Assembly: GCA_964641415.1 (NCBI GenBank) | Contig: CAZXMW010000007.1 | Location: 1 to 64,000, forward strand | Direction of reading: 5' to 3' | Length of the DNA stretch: 64,000 bases | From: JAHECW01 sp964641415 | GTDB taxonomy: Bacteria; Acidobacteriota; Thermoanaerobaculia; Thermoanaerobaculales; Sulfomarinibacteraceae | In this document: positions 24,601 to 32,389 of the stretch, one piece after another | Position numbering within the stretch: the first letter of the stretch is position 1 | How the letters are laid out: each line of letters starts with the position of its first letter | Notes under the pieces: model-generated | The model's database searches: none | The model's input: only the letters and a program-made list of their open reading frames with translations | Told to the model about the DNA's origin: nothing | Position numbers and translations under genes: made by a program

Positions 24601-26769
24601 TCAGTCGTCGCCGGTCTCGTCCCCGGGGCCTTCCGACGACTGCACGAGGTCGTGGAAAGCGTGGTGCTCGATGCCCTCGAGCACACCGGCCGCGTAGTCG
24701 GACTCGGCGAAGTAAACGCCGGGCCGGTCGCGCAGGGGTTCGAGCTCGGGGCTGCGGTTGCCGACCACCACGGCGCGCGCACCCACGGTCAGCATCTCGG
24801 CATCGTTGCCGGAGTCGCCGGCGACCAGGAGCCGGTCCAGCGGCAGCCCCCAGCGATGGGCCAGATAGCGCAGCGCGCCGCCCTTCGAGGCCCGGGACGG
24901 CAGGAGGTCGAGGTAGGCCTCGTGGGAGTAGATGACGCTCGCCTGGAGACCGGCCGCCTTGATCCGGCCCCGGATCTCCCTGATCGACGGCGCCTCGTCC
25001 GGTTCGATGAAGTAGCTCAGCTTGAACGGCCGCTGGTCGACCCTGGGCTGAATTCGAACACCGGGCAGGCCACTCATGACATCGGCCAGGGCGTCGCGGT
25101 CCCATCGGTGGTTGACGATCCGGCGCCAGCCGACGTCCTCGACGAGGCTGTTCCTGCCGTAGTAGATTTCGCTGCCGACCGCCGTGATCAGGACGTCAGG
25201 CTGGGGGATCTGCCACTGCTTGAGCGCCTTGAGCGTGCTCTTGAGAACCCGGCCGGTGGCAACGCCGAAGGCGACGTCGTTGCGGTGGACGTCGAGCCAC
25301 TCCAGGAGCCGGGCGAGGGCGTCGCGGTCGCCGGTCAGGGTGTTGTCGATGTCGCACACGATGAGGTGATCGCTGAGCACCAGGGGTTGGTGCGGAATCA
25401 CCGGCCGGGCCTGGCGCTCGCGCTTCCGCAGGATGCGCCGAACCGCCGTGAGGTAGCGCTCGACGTGGCCGGGCCAGGAGAATCGCTGGGCGCCGCGGAC
25501 CCCCGCCCGGGACTGTCGGCGCCACGACTGCCGGTCCGACAGAACCTCGACCAGGGCCGCGGCGATCGCCTTTGGGTCGAGGGCGTCGACCAGCAGCCCG
25601 TTCCGGCACTGCTCGACGATCACCTGCGGCCCGCCGTCGTCGGTAGCGACGATGGGCAGCCCACTGGCCGCTGCCTCGATGAGGGTCAGGCCGAAGGGTT
25701 CGGTGAGCGCCGGGTTGACGAAGACGCCGCGGCGCTTGGCAGCGAGCCGGTACAAATCGGGCACGTCCTCGGGCCGATGGTGCTTCGGGTAGGCGGCCCG
25801 ACCGTGAAGATCGAAGCGGTCGACGAGCAGCAGCATCTCGGTCAGGATCCTGCGCTGGACCCTGGGCAGATCCGCGATGTCATCTCGATTGCCGATCACG
25901 AGCACCAGATTGGCGAGCTCGCGCAGCTCGTCGTGCTCGGCGTAGGCCCGAATCAGGGTCGCCAGGTTCTTGCGCTCGTCCGGCCGCTGGAGGGCGAGCA
26001 CCATGGGCTTCTTGGGTTCCGCGAGAAAGCGGTCGACGTCGTCGGCGACGGACGGCCGCCGCTCGCCGCGGCGGGGAGGCCGGAACCGCTCGATGTCGAC
26101 GCCGGGCGAAATCACCGTCAGCTTGCTGGACTTGAAGCTGTCGTACCGGCCCCACTGATCCTCGACCTCCTGGGTCGTGCTGGCGACGACCAGATCGGCC
26201 ATCTCGAGCACGCGCTCCTCGGCGGCGATCCGGCGCCTCATGTTGAAGCGCCTCTCGATCCGATCGGGCGCCATGCCCTTGTCGAGCAGGCGCTGCCGCT
26301 TGCTGCGGCCGAGGGAGTGCCCGGTGTGGACGAGCACCGTGTCGAGCAGCTTGCTGAGCCGGACCCCGACGTCGCCGGCGTCCGCGTAGTGGCTGTGGAT
26401 GACGTCGGGCACGCGCTTGAGCTGGCGAAAGTGCTGGAGCGCGCTGTCGACGAACTGCGGCAGGTACGGCCAGAGCACCTCCTTGTGGAGGTAGCGGGCC
26501 GGACCGCACGGCAGTCGGACGATCCATGCCTTGTCGGCGATCTGCTCGACGTGCTCGCCGTACTGGTAGCCGACGTTGACCGACAGAATCTGGCGGGTCA
26601 TCAGCTCGACGCGGTCGATCTCGGGCCGGTCGGACAGCGCACGGGAGAGATCGAGCACGTACTGCACCTGGCCACCGGTGTCGGCGTCGCGGCCGAGCTC
26701 CGGGTCGGTGCCGCGAATCAGACCGTGCACGCTGATCAGTGCGACATACAGACCTCGATTGCCGCTCAT
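24601..26769 (-). CDS. sps: Sucrose-phosphate synthase fused to sucrose-phosphate phosphatase
   Basis: A 722-residue bifunctional protein. The GT4 domain (1-470) makes sucrose 6-phosphate from UDP-glucose and fructose 6-phosphate; ALISVHGLIRGTDPELGRD and TGGQVQYVLDLSRAL open it, and NPALTEPFGLTLIEAAASG carries the E-x7-E motif. The C-terminal HAD domain (about 475-722) has DIDNTLTGD with both catalytic Asp and GDSGNDAEML near 655, so it should be an active phosphatase. The ATG at 26769 overlaps the fructokinase stop (ATGA). With that kinase it forms an sps-frk operon like those of halotolerant methanotrophs and cyanobacteria that accumulate sucrose. Confidence 0.92.
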   Translation of the reverse strand: MSGNRGLYVALISVHGLIRGTDPELGRDADTGGQVQYVLDLSRALSDRPEIDRVELMTRQILSVNVGYQYGEHVEQIADKAWIVRLPCGPARYLHKEVLWPYLPQFVDSALQHFRQLKRVPDVIHSHYADAGDVGVRLSKLLDTVLVHTGHSLGRSKRQRLLDKGMAPDRIERRFNMRRRIAAEERVLEMADLVVASTTQEVEDQWGRYDSFKSSKLTVISPGVDIERFRPPRRGERRPSVADDVDRFLAEPKKPMVLALQRPDERKNLATLIRAYAEHDELRELANLVLVIGNRDDIADLPRVQRRILTEMLLLVDRFDLHGRAAYPKHHRPEDVPDLYRLAAKRRGVFVNPALTEPFGLTLIEAAASGLPIVATDDGGPQVIVEQCRNGLLVDALDPKAIAAALVEVLSDRQSWRRQSRAGVRGAQRFSWPGHVERYLTAVRRILRKRERQARPVIPHQPLVLSDHLIVCDIDNTLTGDRDALARLLEWLDVHRNDVAFGVATGRVLKSTLKALKQWQIPQPDVLITAVGSEIYYGRNSLVEDVGWRRIVNHRWDRDALADVMSGLPGVRIQPRVDQRPFKLSYFIEPDEAPSIREIRGRIKAAGLQASVIYSHEAYLDLLPSRASKGGALRYLAHRWGLPLDRLLVAGDSGNDAEMLTVGARAVVVGNRSPELEPLRDRPGVYFAESDYAAGVLEGIEHHAFHDLVQSSEGPGDETGDD

Positions 26770-27731
26770 GCGTCCTCCTCCCAGGTCGCGAGGATCTGGT
26801 CGTAGAGCCCGCGGTCGTCGGTGGTGGCGCCACGCAGACCGCACACCGCCGCCGCGAAGCCCAGGGCACGGACCAGGGTCCGGTCGAGGGGCCAGCCGTG
26901 GACCGCGCCGGCGATCCAGACCGCGCTGAAGGCGTCGCCGGCCCCCACCGTGTCGACCACCTCGACCGATGGCGGCGGCCGGCCGACGACCAGTCTGCCG
27001 TCGCCGAGCGCCACCGCGCCACGGTCGCCGCAGGTGACGACGAGCTGGGTCAGCCCGTGCCGGTCGGCGAAACCCTCGGCAGCCGTCTCGAGATCCTCTG
27101 CCGTCGACGGATCGTCCGGCGGGTCCGCGAGCCGCGCGAGCTCGTCGTCGTTGAGCTTCGCCCAGTGCGCCCGATCGAGCAGCGACAGCACCGTCGGGCG
27201 CTGCCACCAGGGATCGCGAAGGTTGACGTCGATGAAGACCGGCGCGCCGATCGCCTCCCTGACGGCGTCGAGGGCGGCCCTCGCCGGCGCGCTCCGGGCG
27301 ATCAACGAGCCGTGGTAGAGGATCGCGGCGTCGACCGGGGCGACGGCAGCGGCGGCGGCGCCAGGATCGAGCCGGTCGTAGGCCTGATCGGGCAGGATCT
27401 CGAACGACGGCCCGGCGCCGTCGAGATCGACGCGGACGCGGCCGGTGCCGATGTCGGGGTCGACTTGGACCCCGCTCCGGTCCATGCCCCAGTCGTCCAT
27501 CGCGGCGGTGATCCGGTTGCCGAGCTCGTCGTCACCAACTCGGGTCACCACGAAGGGTCGCAGCCCGAAGGCCTCGAGGTGCCACGCGACGTTGAACGGC
27601 GCCCCGCCGAGCACCCGGGCGCCGTCGGAGAAGACGTCGAACAGCACCTCGCCGACGATGACCGGCCGGGGCGATCCCACCGCCGGCCCGGACGCACGGT
27701 CGTCGTTCCCGGTGACGTTCCTGCCATCCAT
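26766..27731 (-). CDS. Fructokinase, PfkB family
   Basis: A 321-residue ribokinase-fold sugar kinase. VIVGEVLFDVFSDG and VLGGAPFNVAWHL form the N-terminal sugar site; VDTVGAGDAFSAVW near residue 260 holds the anion hole and catalytic Asp. Context with SPS and sucrose synthase supports fructose as substrate. The ATG at 27731 has AGGAGG nine bases upstream; two earlier in-frame ATGs have no ribosome-binding site and would add a basic low-complexity stretch. It would recycle fructose released by sucrose synthase. Confidence 0.88.
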   Translation of the reverse strand: MDGRNVTGNDDRASGPAVGSPRPVIVGEVLFDVFSDGARVLGGAPFNVAWHLEAFGLRPFVVTRVGDDELGNRITAAMDDWGMDRSGVQVDPDIGTGRVRVDLDGAGPSFEILPDQAYDRLDPGAAAAAVAPVDAAILYHGSLIARSAPARAALDAVREAIGAPVFIDVNLRDPWWQRPTVLSLLDRAHWAKLNDDELARLADPPDDPSTAEDLETAAEGFADRHGLTQLVVTCGDRGAVALGDGRLVVGRPPPSVEVVDTVGAGDAFSAVWIAGAVHGWPLDRTLVRALGFAAAVCGLRGATTDDRGLYDQILATWEEDA

Positions 27732-27872
27732 TTTCCGCTTCCTCCTCGAGTCGGGCCCGTGAACTGTATCCGACGCCATGTCGTTTCGACCATTCCGGCG
27801 GCGTGGAGCGGCCCGTCCTGCGGGTGGCGACAACCGGCCGCGGCGCCGCCGGCCGGCCGGCTCGCGGGCAGG

Positions 27873-28754
27873 TCAGTCCTCGAGCGACAGGCACCACACG
27901 TGCATGTCCTCGAAACGACCAGCGATGTGGCAGTTGTTGACCAGCGTCCCGGTCCAGGCGTATCCGCGGTTGTAGAAGACGCGGCTCATGCCGGCCGAGC
28001 GGGCCCGGGCCACGGTGTAGAGGTTGGCGATGTCGCGCTCGGCCATGTCGCTCTCCAGCGCGGCCAGGATGTGCTGTGCGAGCCCCAGGCCCCGCTGATT
28101 CGCCAAGGTCGCGAAATCGGTCATCTCGGCGTTGCGGTGCTCGGGATCGGTCTCGGCCGAGGCCGCGGCGACAACCGTCCCGTCATGGTCGCGCACGATG
28201 CGGTACAGCACGTGGCTGCGCATGGTCGACACCAGGTACTCGGGCTCGGTGATCGGGAACGGGTAGCTGGCGAACACCGTTCGATACAGCCCGGCGAGCT
28301 CGTCGGCGTCGGCGGGTCGGGCGAGCAGCATCCGGTAGCCCTCCGGCAGCTCGGGGACCGATGGGTCGGCCGGCCGCGACCTGATGGCGTCGAGGATCTC
28401 CTGCTGCTCGTCGAGAAACGGGCGCTCGCGCCGGACCGGATCGAGGAACAGCGACATGACGACCGCCGGCTGACCGGCAAAGTAGCCGGTGATGGTGGCC
28501 TCGGCCTCCATGCCGGCGTCCTCGAAGGCCGCGCGTTGGTGCACCGGCGCCTTGAGGAAGACCTTGCCGAAACCGGCCTCGCGGGCGCCCTTGCTCAGAC
28601 TCTCGACCATGGTGCGGGGCTTGAGTGCCTCGTAGGAGAGCACCTGGAGACGCTCGTTGAGGGGGCTGAAGTAGACCTTGGCGTTGAACCCGTCACCCTC
28701 GAGACGGGCGAGGGTGTTGGCTTCGGACCCGACCGTCGACGTGGTTTCGGTCAC
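27873..28754 (-). CDS. ablB: Beta-lysine N-acetyltransferase
   Basis: A GNAT-family acetyltransferase of 293 residues. The acetyl-CoA region NAEMTDFATLANQRGLGLAQ, followed by YTVARARSAGMSRVFYNRGY, matches the AblB group. It acetylates beta-lysine to N-epsilon-acetyl-beta-lysine, an osmolyte known from methanogens and a few bacteria. It is coupled to ablA by an ATGA overlap, the usual gene order, which makes the assignment strong. The last residues (WCLSLED) end 142 bp before the fructokinase start. Confidence 0.88.
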   Translation of the reverse strand: MTETTSTVGSEANTLARLEGDGFNAKVYFSPLNERLQVLSYEALKPRTMVESLSKGAREAGFGKVFLKAPVHQRAAFEDAGMEAEATITGYFAGQPAVVMSLFLDPVRRERPFLDEQQEILDAIRSRPADPSVPELPEGYRMLLARPADADELAGLYRTVFASYPFPITEPEYLVSTMRSHVLYRIVRDHDGTVVAAASAETDPEHRNAEMTDFATLANQRGLGLAQHILAALESDMAERDIANLYTVARARSAGMSRVFYNRGYAWTGTLVNNCHIAGRFEDMHVWCLSLED

Positions 28755-30103
28755 GCCGACCTCCCGGCGGGAAGGTCGTCCCCGGCCTCGGTGGGCGCCT
28801 CGGTCGCCCCGGACGGCACCAGCGCGATGTTTCCCGGGTCGTCATCGAACAGGCCGGCAACGCCGACCGACTCCTCGCCGGTGCGGTAGATTTCGCGGCA
28901 GAACGAGCACGGATGGCCCTCGTTGCACATCCCGATGTACTCTCTGGGCTCTTCGTAGGCGACGATGCGCCCCTCGAAGTTGCGCAGCACGACCTTGTTC
29001 TCGTGCTGGGACACGACGTAGTTGGGGTTCACGGGGATCTTGCCGCCTCCGCCGGGCGCGTCGACGACGAAGGTCGGCACCGCGAGGCCGGAGATGTGGC
29101 CGCGCAGGTGCTCCATGATCTCGATGCCCTTGGCGACGGTGGTCCGGAAGTGCTCGAGACCCTCGGCGAGGTCGCACTGGTAGATGTAGTACGGCCGGAC
29201 CCGGTTGGCGGTGAGCTTGTGCATGAGCGCGCGCATCAGCGCCCAGCAGTCGTTGACGCCACGCAGCAGGACGCTCTGGTTGCCGAGCGGAATGCCGCCG
29301 TCGGCCATCAGCCGGAGCGCCGCCTCCGACTCGGAGGTGAACTCCTTGGGCACGTTGAAGTGGGTGTTGAGCCAGATCGGGTGATACCGCTTGAGCATGT
29401 CGACCAGAGCCGGGGTGATCCGCTGCGGCATGGTGACCGGGGTGCGACTGCCGATGCGGATGATCTCGACCGACCGCGCCTCCTCCCGCAGCCGCTTCAA
29501 AATGTGCTCGAGGCGGTCGTCGGCGAGGAGCAGCGGATCGCCGCCGGAGAGCAGGACGTCACGGATCTCCGGATTGGCGTTGAGATAGTCGATGCCTGCG
29601 CCGAGCGCGACGTCGTCGATCGGCGCCGGCCGCTCGCCGACCTTGCGCTTGCGGGTGCAGTGGCGGCACAGCATGGCGCACTCGTGCATGACCACCCAGA
29701 GCACGCGATCGGGATAGCGGTGGGTCATCCCGGGCGCCACCGAGTCGCCGTCCTCGTTGAGCGGGTCCTCGATGTCGAAATCGCCGACCTTGAGCTCGCC
29801 CTCGCCGGGAACCGCCTGCAACCGGATCGGGCACGCCGGGTCGTCGGGATCGATCAGCGAGGCGTAGTAGGGCGGCACAGCGAACCGGAAACGATCGAGA
29901 GCACGCTCGATGGTGCGCTGCTGCCGCGGCGTCATCGGGATCACCCGGCCGAGCTCCTCGGCCGTCCGGATCCGGTGACGCATCTGCCAGTGCCAGTCGC
30001 GCCACTGTTCGAGGGGCACGTCGCGCCATGCCGAGCGCTCCTTGTACCAAAGTTCGTCAAGCGCCACGGTCGTCGTGGCATGGGTTTGTCGTTTGTCAGG
30101 CAT
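28751..30103 (-). CDS. ablA: Lysine 2,3-aminomutase
   Basis: A radical-SAM, PLP-dependent enzyme of 450 residues converting L-lysine to L-beta-lysine. The [4Fe-4S] motif is CAMLCRHCTRK near residue 138. LSGGDPLLLADD follows near 188, and the PLP lysine is in the DAPGGGGKIPVNPNY segment near 345. Cysteines near the C-terminus (CNEGHPCSFC) match the zinc site of clostridial enzymes. The ATG at 30103 has AAAGGTGAT upstream. A sequence similar to the MarR-type palindrome at 31003 lies about 100 bp upstream. Confidence 0.93.
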   Translation of the reverse strand: MPDKRQTHATTTVALDELWYKERSAWRDVPLEQWRDWHWQMRHRIRTAEELGRVIPMTPRQQRTIERALDRFRFAVPPYYASLIDPDDPACPIRLQAVPGEGELKVGDFDIEDPLNEDGDSVAPGMTHRYPDRVLWVVMHECAMLCRHCTRKRKVGERPAPIDDVALGAGIDYLNANPEIRDVLLSGGDPLLLADDRLEHILKRLREEARSVEIIRIGSRTPVTMPQRITPALVDMLKRYHPIWLNTHFNVPKEFTSESEAALRLMADGGIPLGNQSVLLRGVNDCWALMRALMHKLTANRVRPYYIYQCDLAEGLEHFRTTVAKGIEIMEHLRGHISGLAVPTFVVDAPGGGGKIPVNPNYVVSQHENKVVLRNFEGRIVAYEEPREYIGMCNEGHPCSFCREIYRTGEESVGVAGLFDDDPGNIALVPSGATEAPTEAGDDLPAGRSA

Positions 30104-30204
30104 GGGGAATCACCTTTCGGAGGGTGAAACGGCCTCAGGCAGGGCGACGAGCGCCGTCGTGAGCACGGCATCCGAACGAGATCGGGACGAGACCGCCAAA
30201 ATCC

Positions 30205-30220
30205 ATAGCACTCAAAATAT
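30205..30220. promoter_or_regulatory. Candidate MarR-type operator upstream of ablA
   Basis: On the minus strand this AT-rich 16-mer reads ATATTTTGAGTGCTAT. It matches the palindrome at 31003-31018 at 12 of 16 positions, including both ends and the TTTGA core. It lies between the marR stop and the ablA start. Confidence 0.45.
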
Positions 30221-30269
30221 TAACACGGACGACTCGGTCGATCAACGAGCCCGCGCGCCCCGGAAATCG

Positions 30270-30848
30270 TCACTCGGCAGGCTCGGTCGAGGGCGAGGTC
30301 TCGAGGAACGCCTCGGTCCGCTCCGGCGTCGCGTCGAGGGGCCCGGTGGTCAGGATCGGTCCAGCCTCGACGTCGCCCGCCTCCATGAGCGCCACGATGC
30401 GCTGCAGCGACGACAGAATCTGGCTCTGCTCCCAGTCGGGCAACCGTGCGAAGGCGACCGTGAAGTGCTCCTGAAGCAGGGGCGGCGCTCCGGCGAGCAC
30501 CTCCTCGGCAGCGGCCGTCGGCGTCACCAGCACCCGCCTCTTGTCGGCGCTGTCGCGGACCCGGCACACCATGGCCTTGCGCTCGAGTCGGTCGAGGATC
30601 CCGGTCACCGTTGCCTGGCTCAAGCTGACCGCCGCCGCGAGCTCGCTCACCGGCATCGGCGCCCTGTCGATGAGCTCCTTGAGCACGACGAGCTGCGGCC
30701 CGGTGAGACCGTAGCGGTGGACCAGGCTGCGCGAGTGCAGGTCGATGGCGCGGATGATCCGGCGCAGAGCCGCCATGACCTGGCGCGTCGTGTGCGCCCG
30801 GGGATCGCTGGATGTCGGCGGTCGAACGGGCACGTCGGCGTCCTCCAC
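30270..30848 (-). CDS. MarR-family transcriptional regulator
   Basis: A 192-residue winged-helix regulator. YGLTGPQLVVLKELIDRAP, the recognition helix region SLSQATVTGILDRLERKAMV and the DKRRVLVTPTAAA wing are typical of MarR. Its position beside ablAB and the sucrose genes is like EctR, the MarR-type repressor of ectoine genes, so control of compatible-solute synthesis is a fair guess. The start is a GTG at 30848. Nothing in the sequence identifies its ligand. The C-terminal ~35 residues are acidic and likely disordered. Confidence 0.85.
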   Translation of the reverse strand: MEDADVPVRPPTSSDPRAHTTRQVMAALRRIIRAIDLHSRSLVHRYGLTGPQLVVLKELIDRAPMPVSELAAAVSLSQATVTGILDRLERKAMVCRVRDSADKRRVLVTPTAAAEEVLAGAPPLLQEHFTVAFARLPDWEQSQILSSLQRIVALMEAGDVEAGPILTTGPLDATPERTEAFLETSPSTEPAE

Positions 30849-31225
30849 GGACGCATTCTAGCCCGTTCCCAGCCGGAAGCTCCGATCGGCACGGAACCGG
30901 CTCCGTTTCCGCACCCCGACTGGGCCGGTTGACCGTTCGTCGCACCGGCACTCGACGCGGCCGGGGGTGGGCGGGGAAGTTTGACGAGGTCCGGATTTTC
31001 AGATAGTTTGAACACTATGGTTTGGTTTCGCCCTGAGTCTGGACTCTGCCGCAGCAATTTCGCCTGCAACAACTGAGCCCGGAGAGCGTTTCGTGCACGC
31101 CTTCGACCCGGTCATGCTCGGCACCGCCCCCGCGACCGTCGCCTGCGGCGCTGGCGGAACGATCCCGGGTTCGGAGATGCTTCCGGTTCAGGTTCCGGCG
31201 GCGAGCACCGCGGAGAGCTGAGCCG
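30849..31225. other. Regulatory spacer between marR and pfkB-like gene
   Basis: Holds an AT-rich palindrome (31003-31018) next to a TTGACG box at 30981. A 19-codon frame opening at 31017 and a 42-codon GTG frame at 31096 with GGAGAG upstream are present, but neither shows clear coding character. No RNA structure was recognised. The end is GC-rich with a 6-base-periodic GGTTC pattern. Confidence 0.5.
31003..31018. promoter_or_regulatory. Candidate MarR operator (palindrome)
   Basis: ATAGTTTGAACACTAT has 5-bp inverted arms (ATAGT/ACTAT) around a 6-bp centre. It lies just downstream of TTGACG at 30981-30986, so a bound repressor would cover the -10 region. A related site precedes ablA. Confidence 0.5.
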
Positions 31226-32227
31226 GTGGCTGCTTCCGGTCTCCGCGACGGCCGGGCCCTCCGGCTCGACGACGGCACGAGCGCCCGGGCCGTGACCGAC
31301 GGTTGCGGGCACCCGCGCCGAATTCGGCCGGTCATCGTCGGCGACATCACGCCGAGACGCCTCGCGGACGGCCGGAGCGTACCCGGCGGAAGCGCCATGA
31401 ACGTGGTGCGGCACATGCGTGCCGTCGGCATCGAACCGCTGCTGCTGACCCGGGTCGGCGACGATGCCGGCGGACGGCGGGTCCTCGACGCCCTGGAGAG
31501 GCTGGGCGCAGACACCTCGGGCGTGCAGCTCGACCCGTTGGCCCCGACATGGACCGCCGGAGACGGACCGGCCGAGGCCGCCGCATCCGATCGCGCGTGG
31601 GACCACCTGGATCCCGAGGAGGCGGCCCGGGCAATCGAGGCCGTCGCCCCACCACTCGCCTTTCAATCGACGACGGCAGCGAGCTCGGACGGTGCGCGAT
31701 CGGCCCTGCGCGAGATCCGAAACGCCACCGGTGTGCCGTTCTTCATCGATCTCGACCTGGACCTGGCGTCGATGCAGCCGCACGATCTCGGTCCGGTGCT
31801 GCTCGGTGTGAGGTGGCTTCGGATCCAGGAGCGTCAGCTGGTCGGCTCAGCGTTGCCCGACGACGTCAGGAATGCCGACCCGGTGATCTCGGCGGCGCGA
31901 TCGGTGCAACAGACCTTCGCCCTGGCGTGTGTGGTCGTCGAGGCGCACGGGCTGCCGGTGACCGTCGTGTCGAGCCGGGGCGTGTCCAGGGGCGACAGGC
32001 CGCTGGACGACCTGGAATCCCGCCATCCGGCGATTCGGGATGCCGCGGCAGCGGCGCTCGTCGCCGGTCTCGCGTGCGGCTGGAGCGAGACGGCGCTGCT
32101 CGGAAGAACCCTCAAACTCGTCCGGCTTCTCACCGAGGCCGGCCCGCCGGAAAACCTCGATCAGCTTTTTCAAAACGTCGCCGCGGCCGACAGGTCGCGT
32201 TTGGCCGGTGACGGCGGGCTGGAGTGA
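31226..32227 (+). CDS. Degenerate PfkB-family (ribokinase-like) protein
   Basis: A 333-residue protein related to the nearby fructokinase: RPVIVGDITPRRLADG, VPGGSAMNVVRHMRAVGIEPLL and TRVGDDAGG align with its N-terminal half. In the C-terminal half, the position of the GAGD anion-hole motif reads AIRD in HPAIRDAAAAALVAG. The catalytic-base Asp is kept but the glycines are lost, so kinase activity is doubtful. It may be a sugar-binding pseudo-enzyme or a decaying duplicate; the frame is intact over 1 kb. The GTG start has GGAGAG ten bases upstream. It may be controlled by the palindrome at 31003. Confidence 0.7.
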   Translation: MAASGLRDGRALRLDDGTSARAVTDGCGHPRRIRPVIVGDITPRRLADGRSVPGGSAMNVVRHMRAVGIEPLLLTRVGDDAGGRRVLDALERLGADTSGVQLDPLAPTWTAGDGPAEAAASDRAWDHLDPEEAARAIEAVAPPLAFQSTTAASSDGARSALREIRNATGVPFFIDLDLDLASMQPHDLGPVLLGVRWLRIQERQLVGSALPDDVRNADPVISAARSVQQTFALACVVVEAHGLPVTVVSSRGVSRGDRPLDDLESRHPAIRDAAAAALVAGLACGWSETALLGRTLKLVRLLTEAGPPENLDQLFQNVAAADRSRLAGDGGLE

Positions 32228-32389
32228 GCACGGCCGGACCCCGACGCGACGGTCGGCGCTCAACGAACCGGTTCGGGCGCCGGCGCCCGAGCAGCGACAT
32301 CGAGCCGGCCGCGGTCGAACGCGAGCTCGCGTCCCGACACGGCAAGGTCCAACCCAACCAAATGAACAAGGGCCTCAGCTGAGCGATTC

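Noticed and set aside
23956..26805. 949-codon plus-strand frame across the sucrose locus
   Set aside because: It runs antisense to SPS/SPP and out of frame through sucrose synthase, both of which have full motif sets.
31017..31224. Two short frames (19 and 42 codons) before the PfkB-like gene
   Set aside because: One starts inside the palindrome, the other has only a moderate GGAGAG site; composition gives no coding support.
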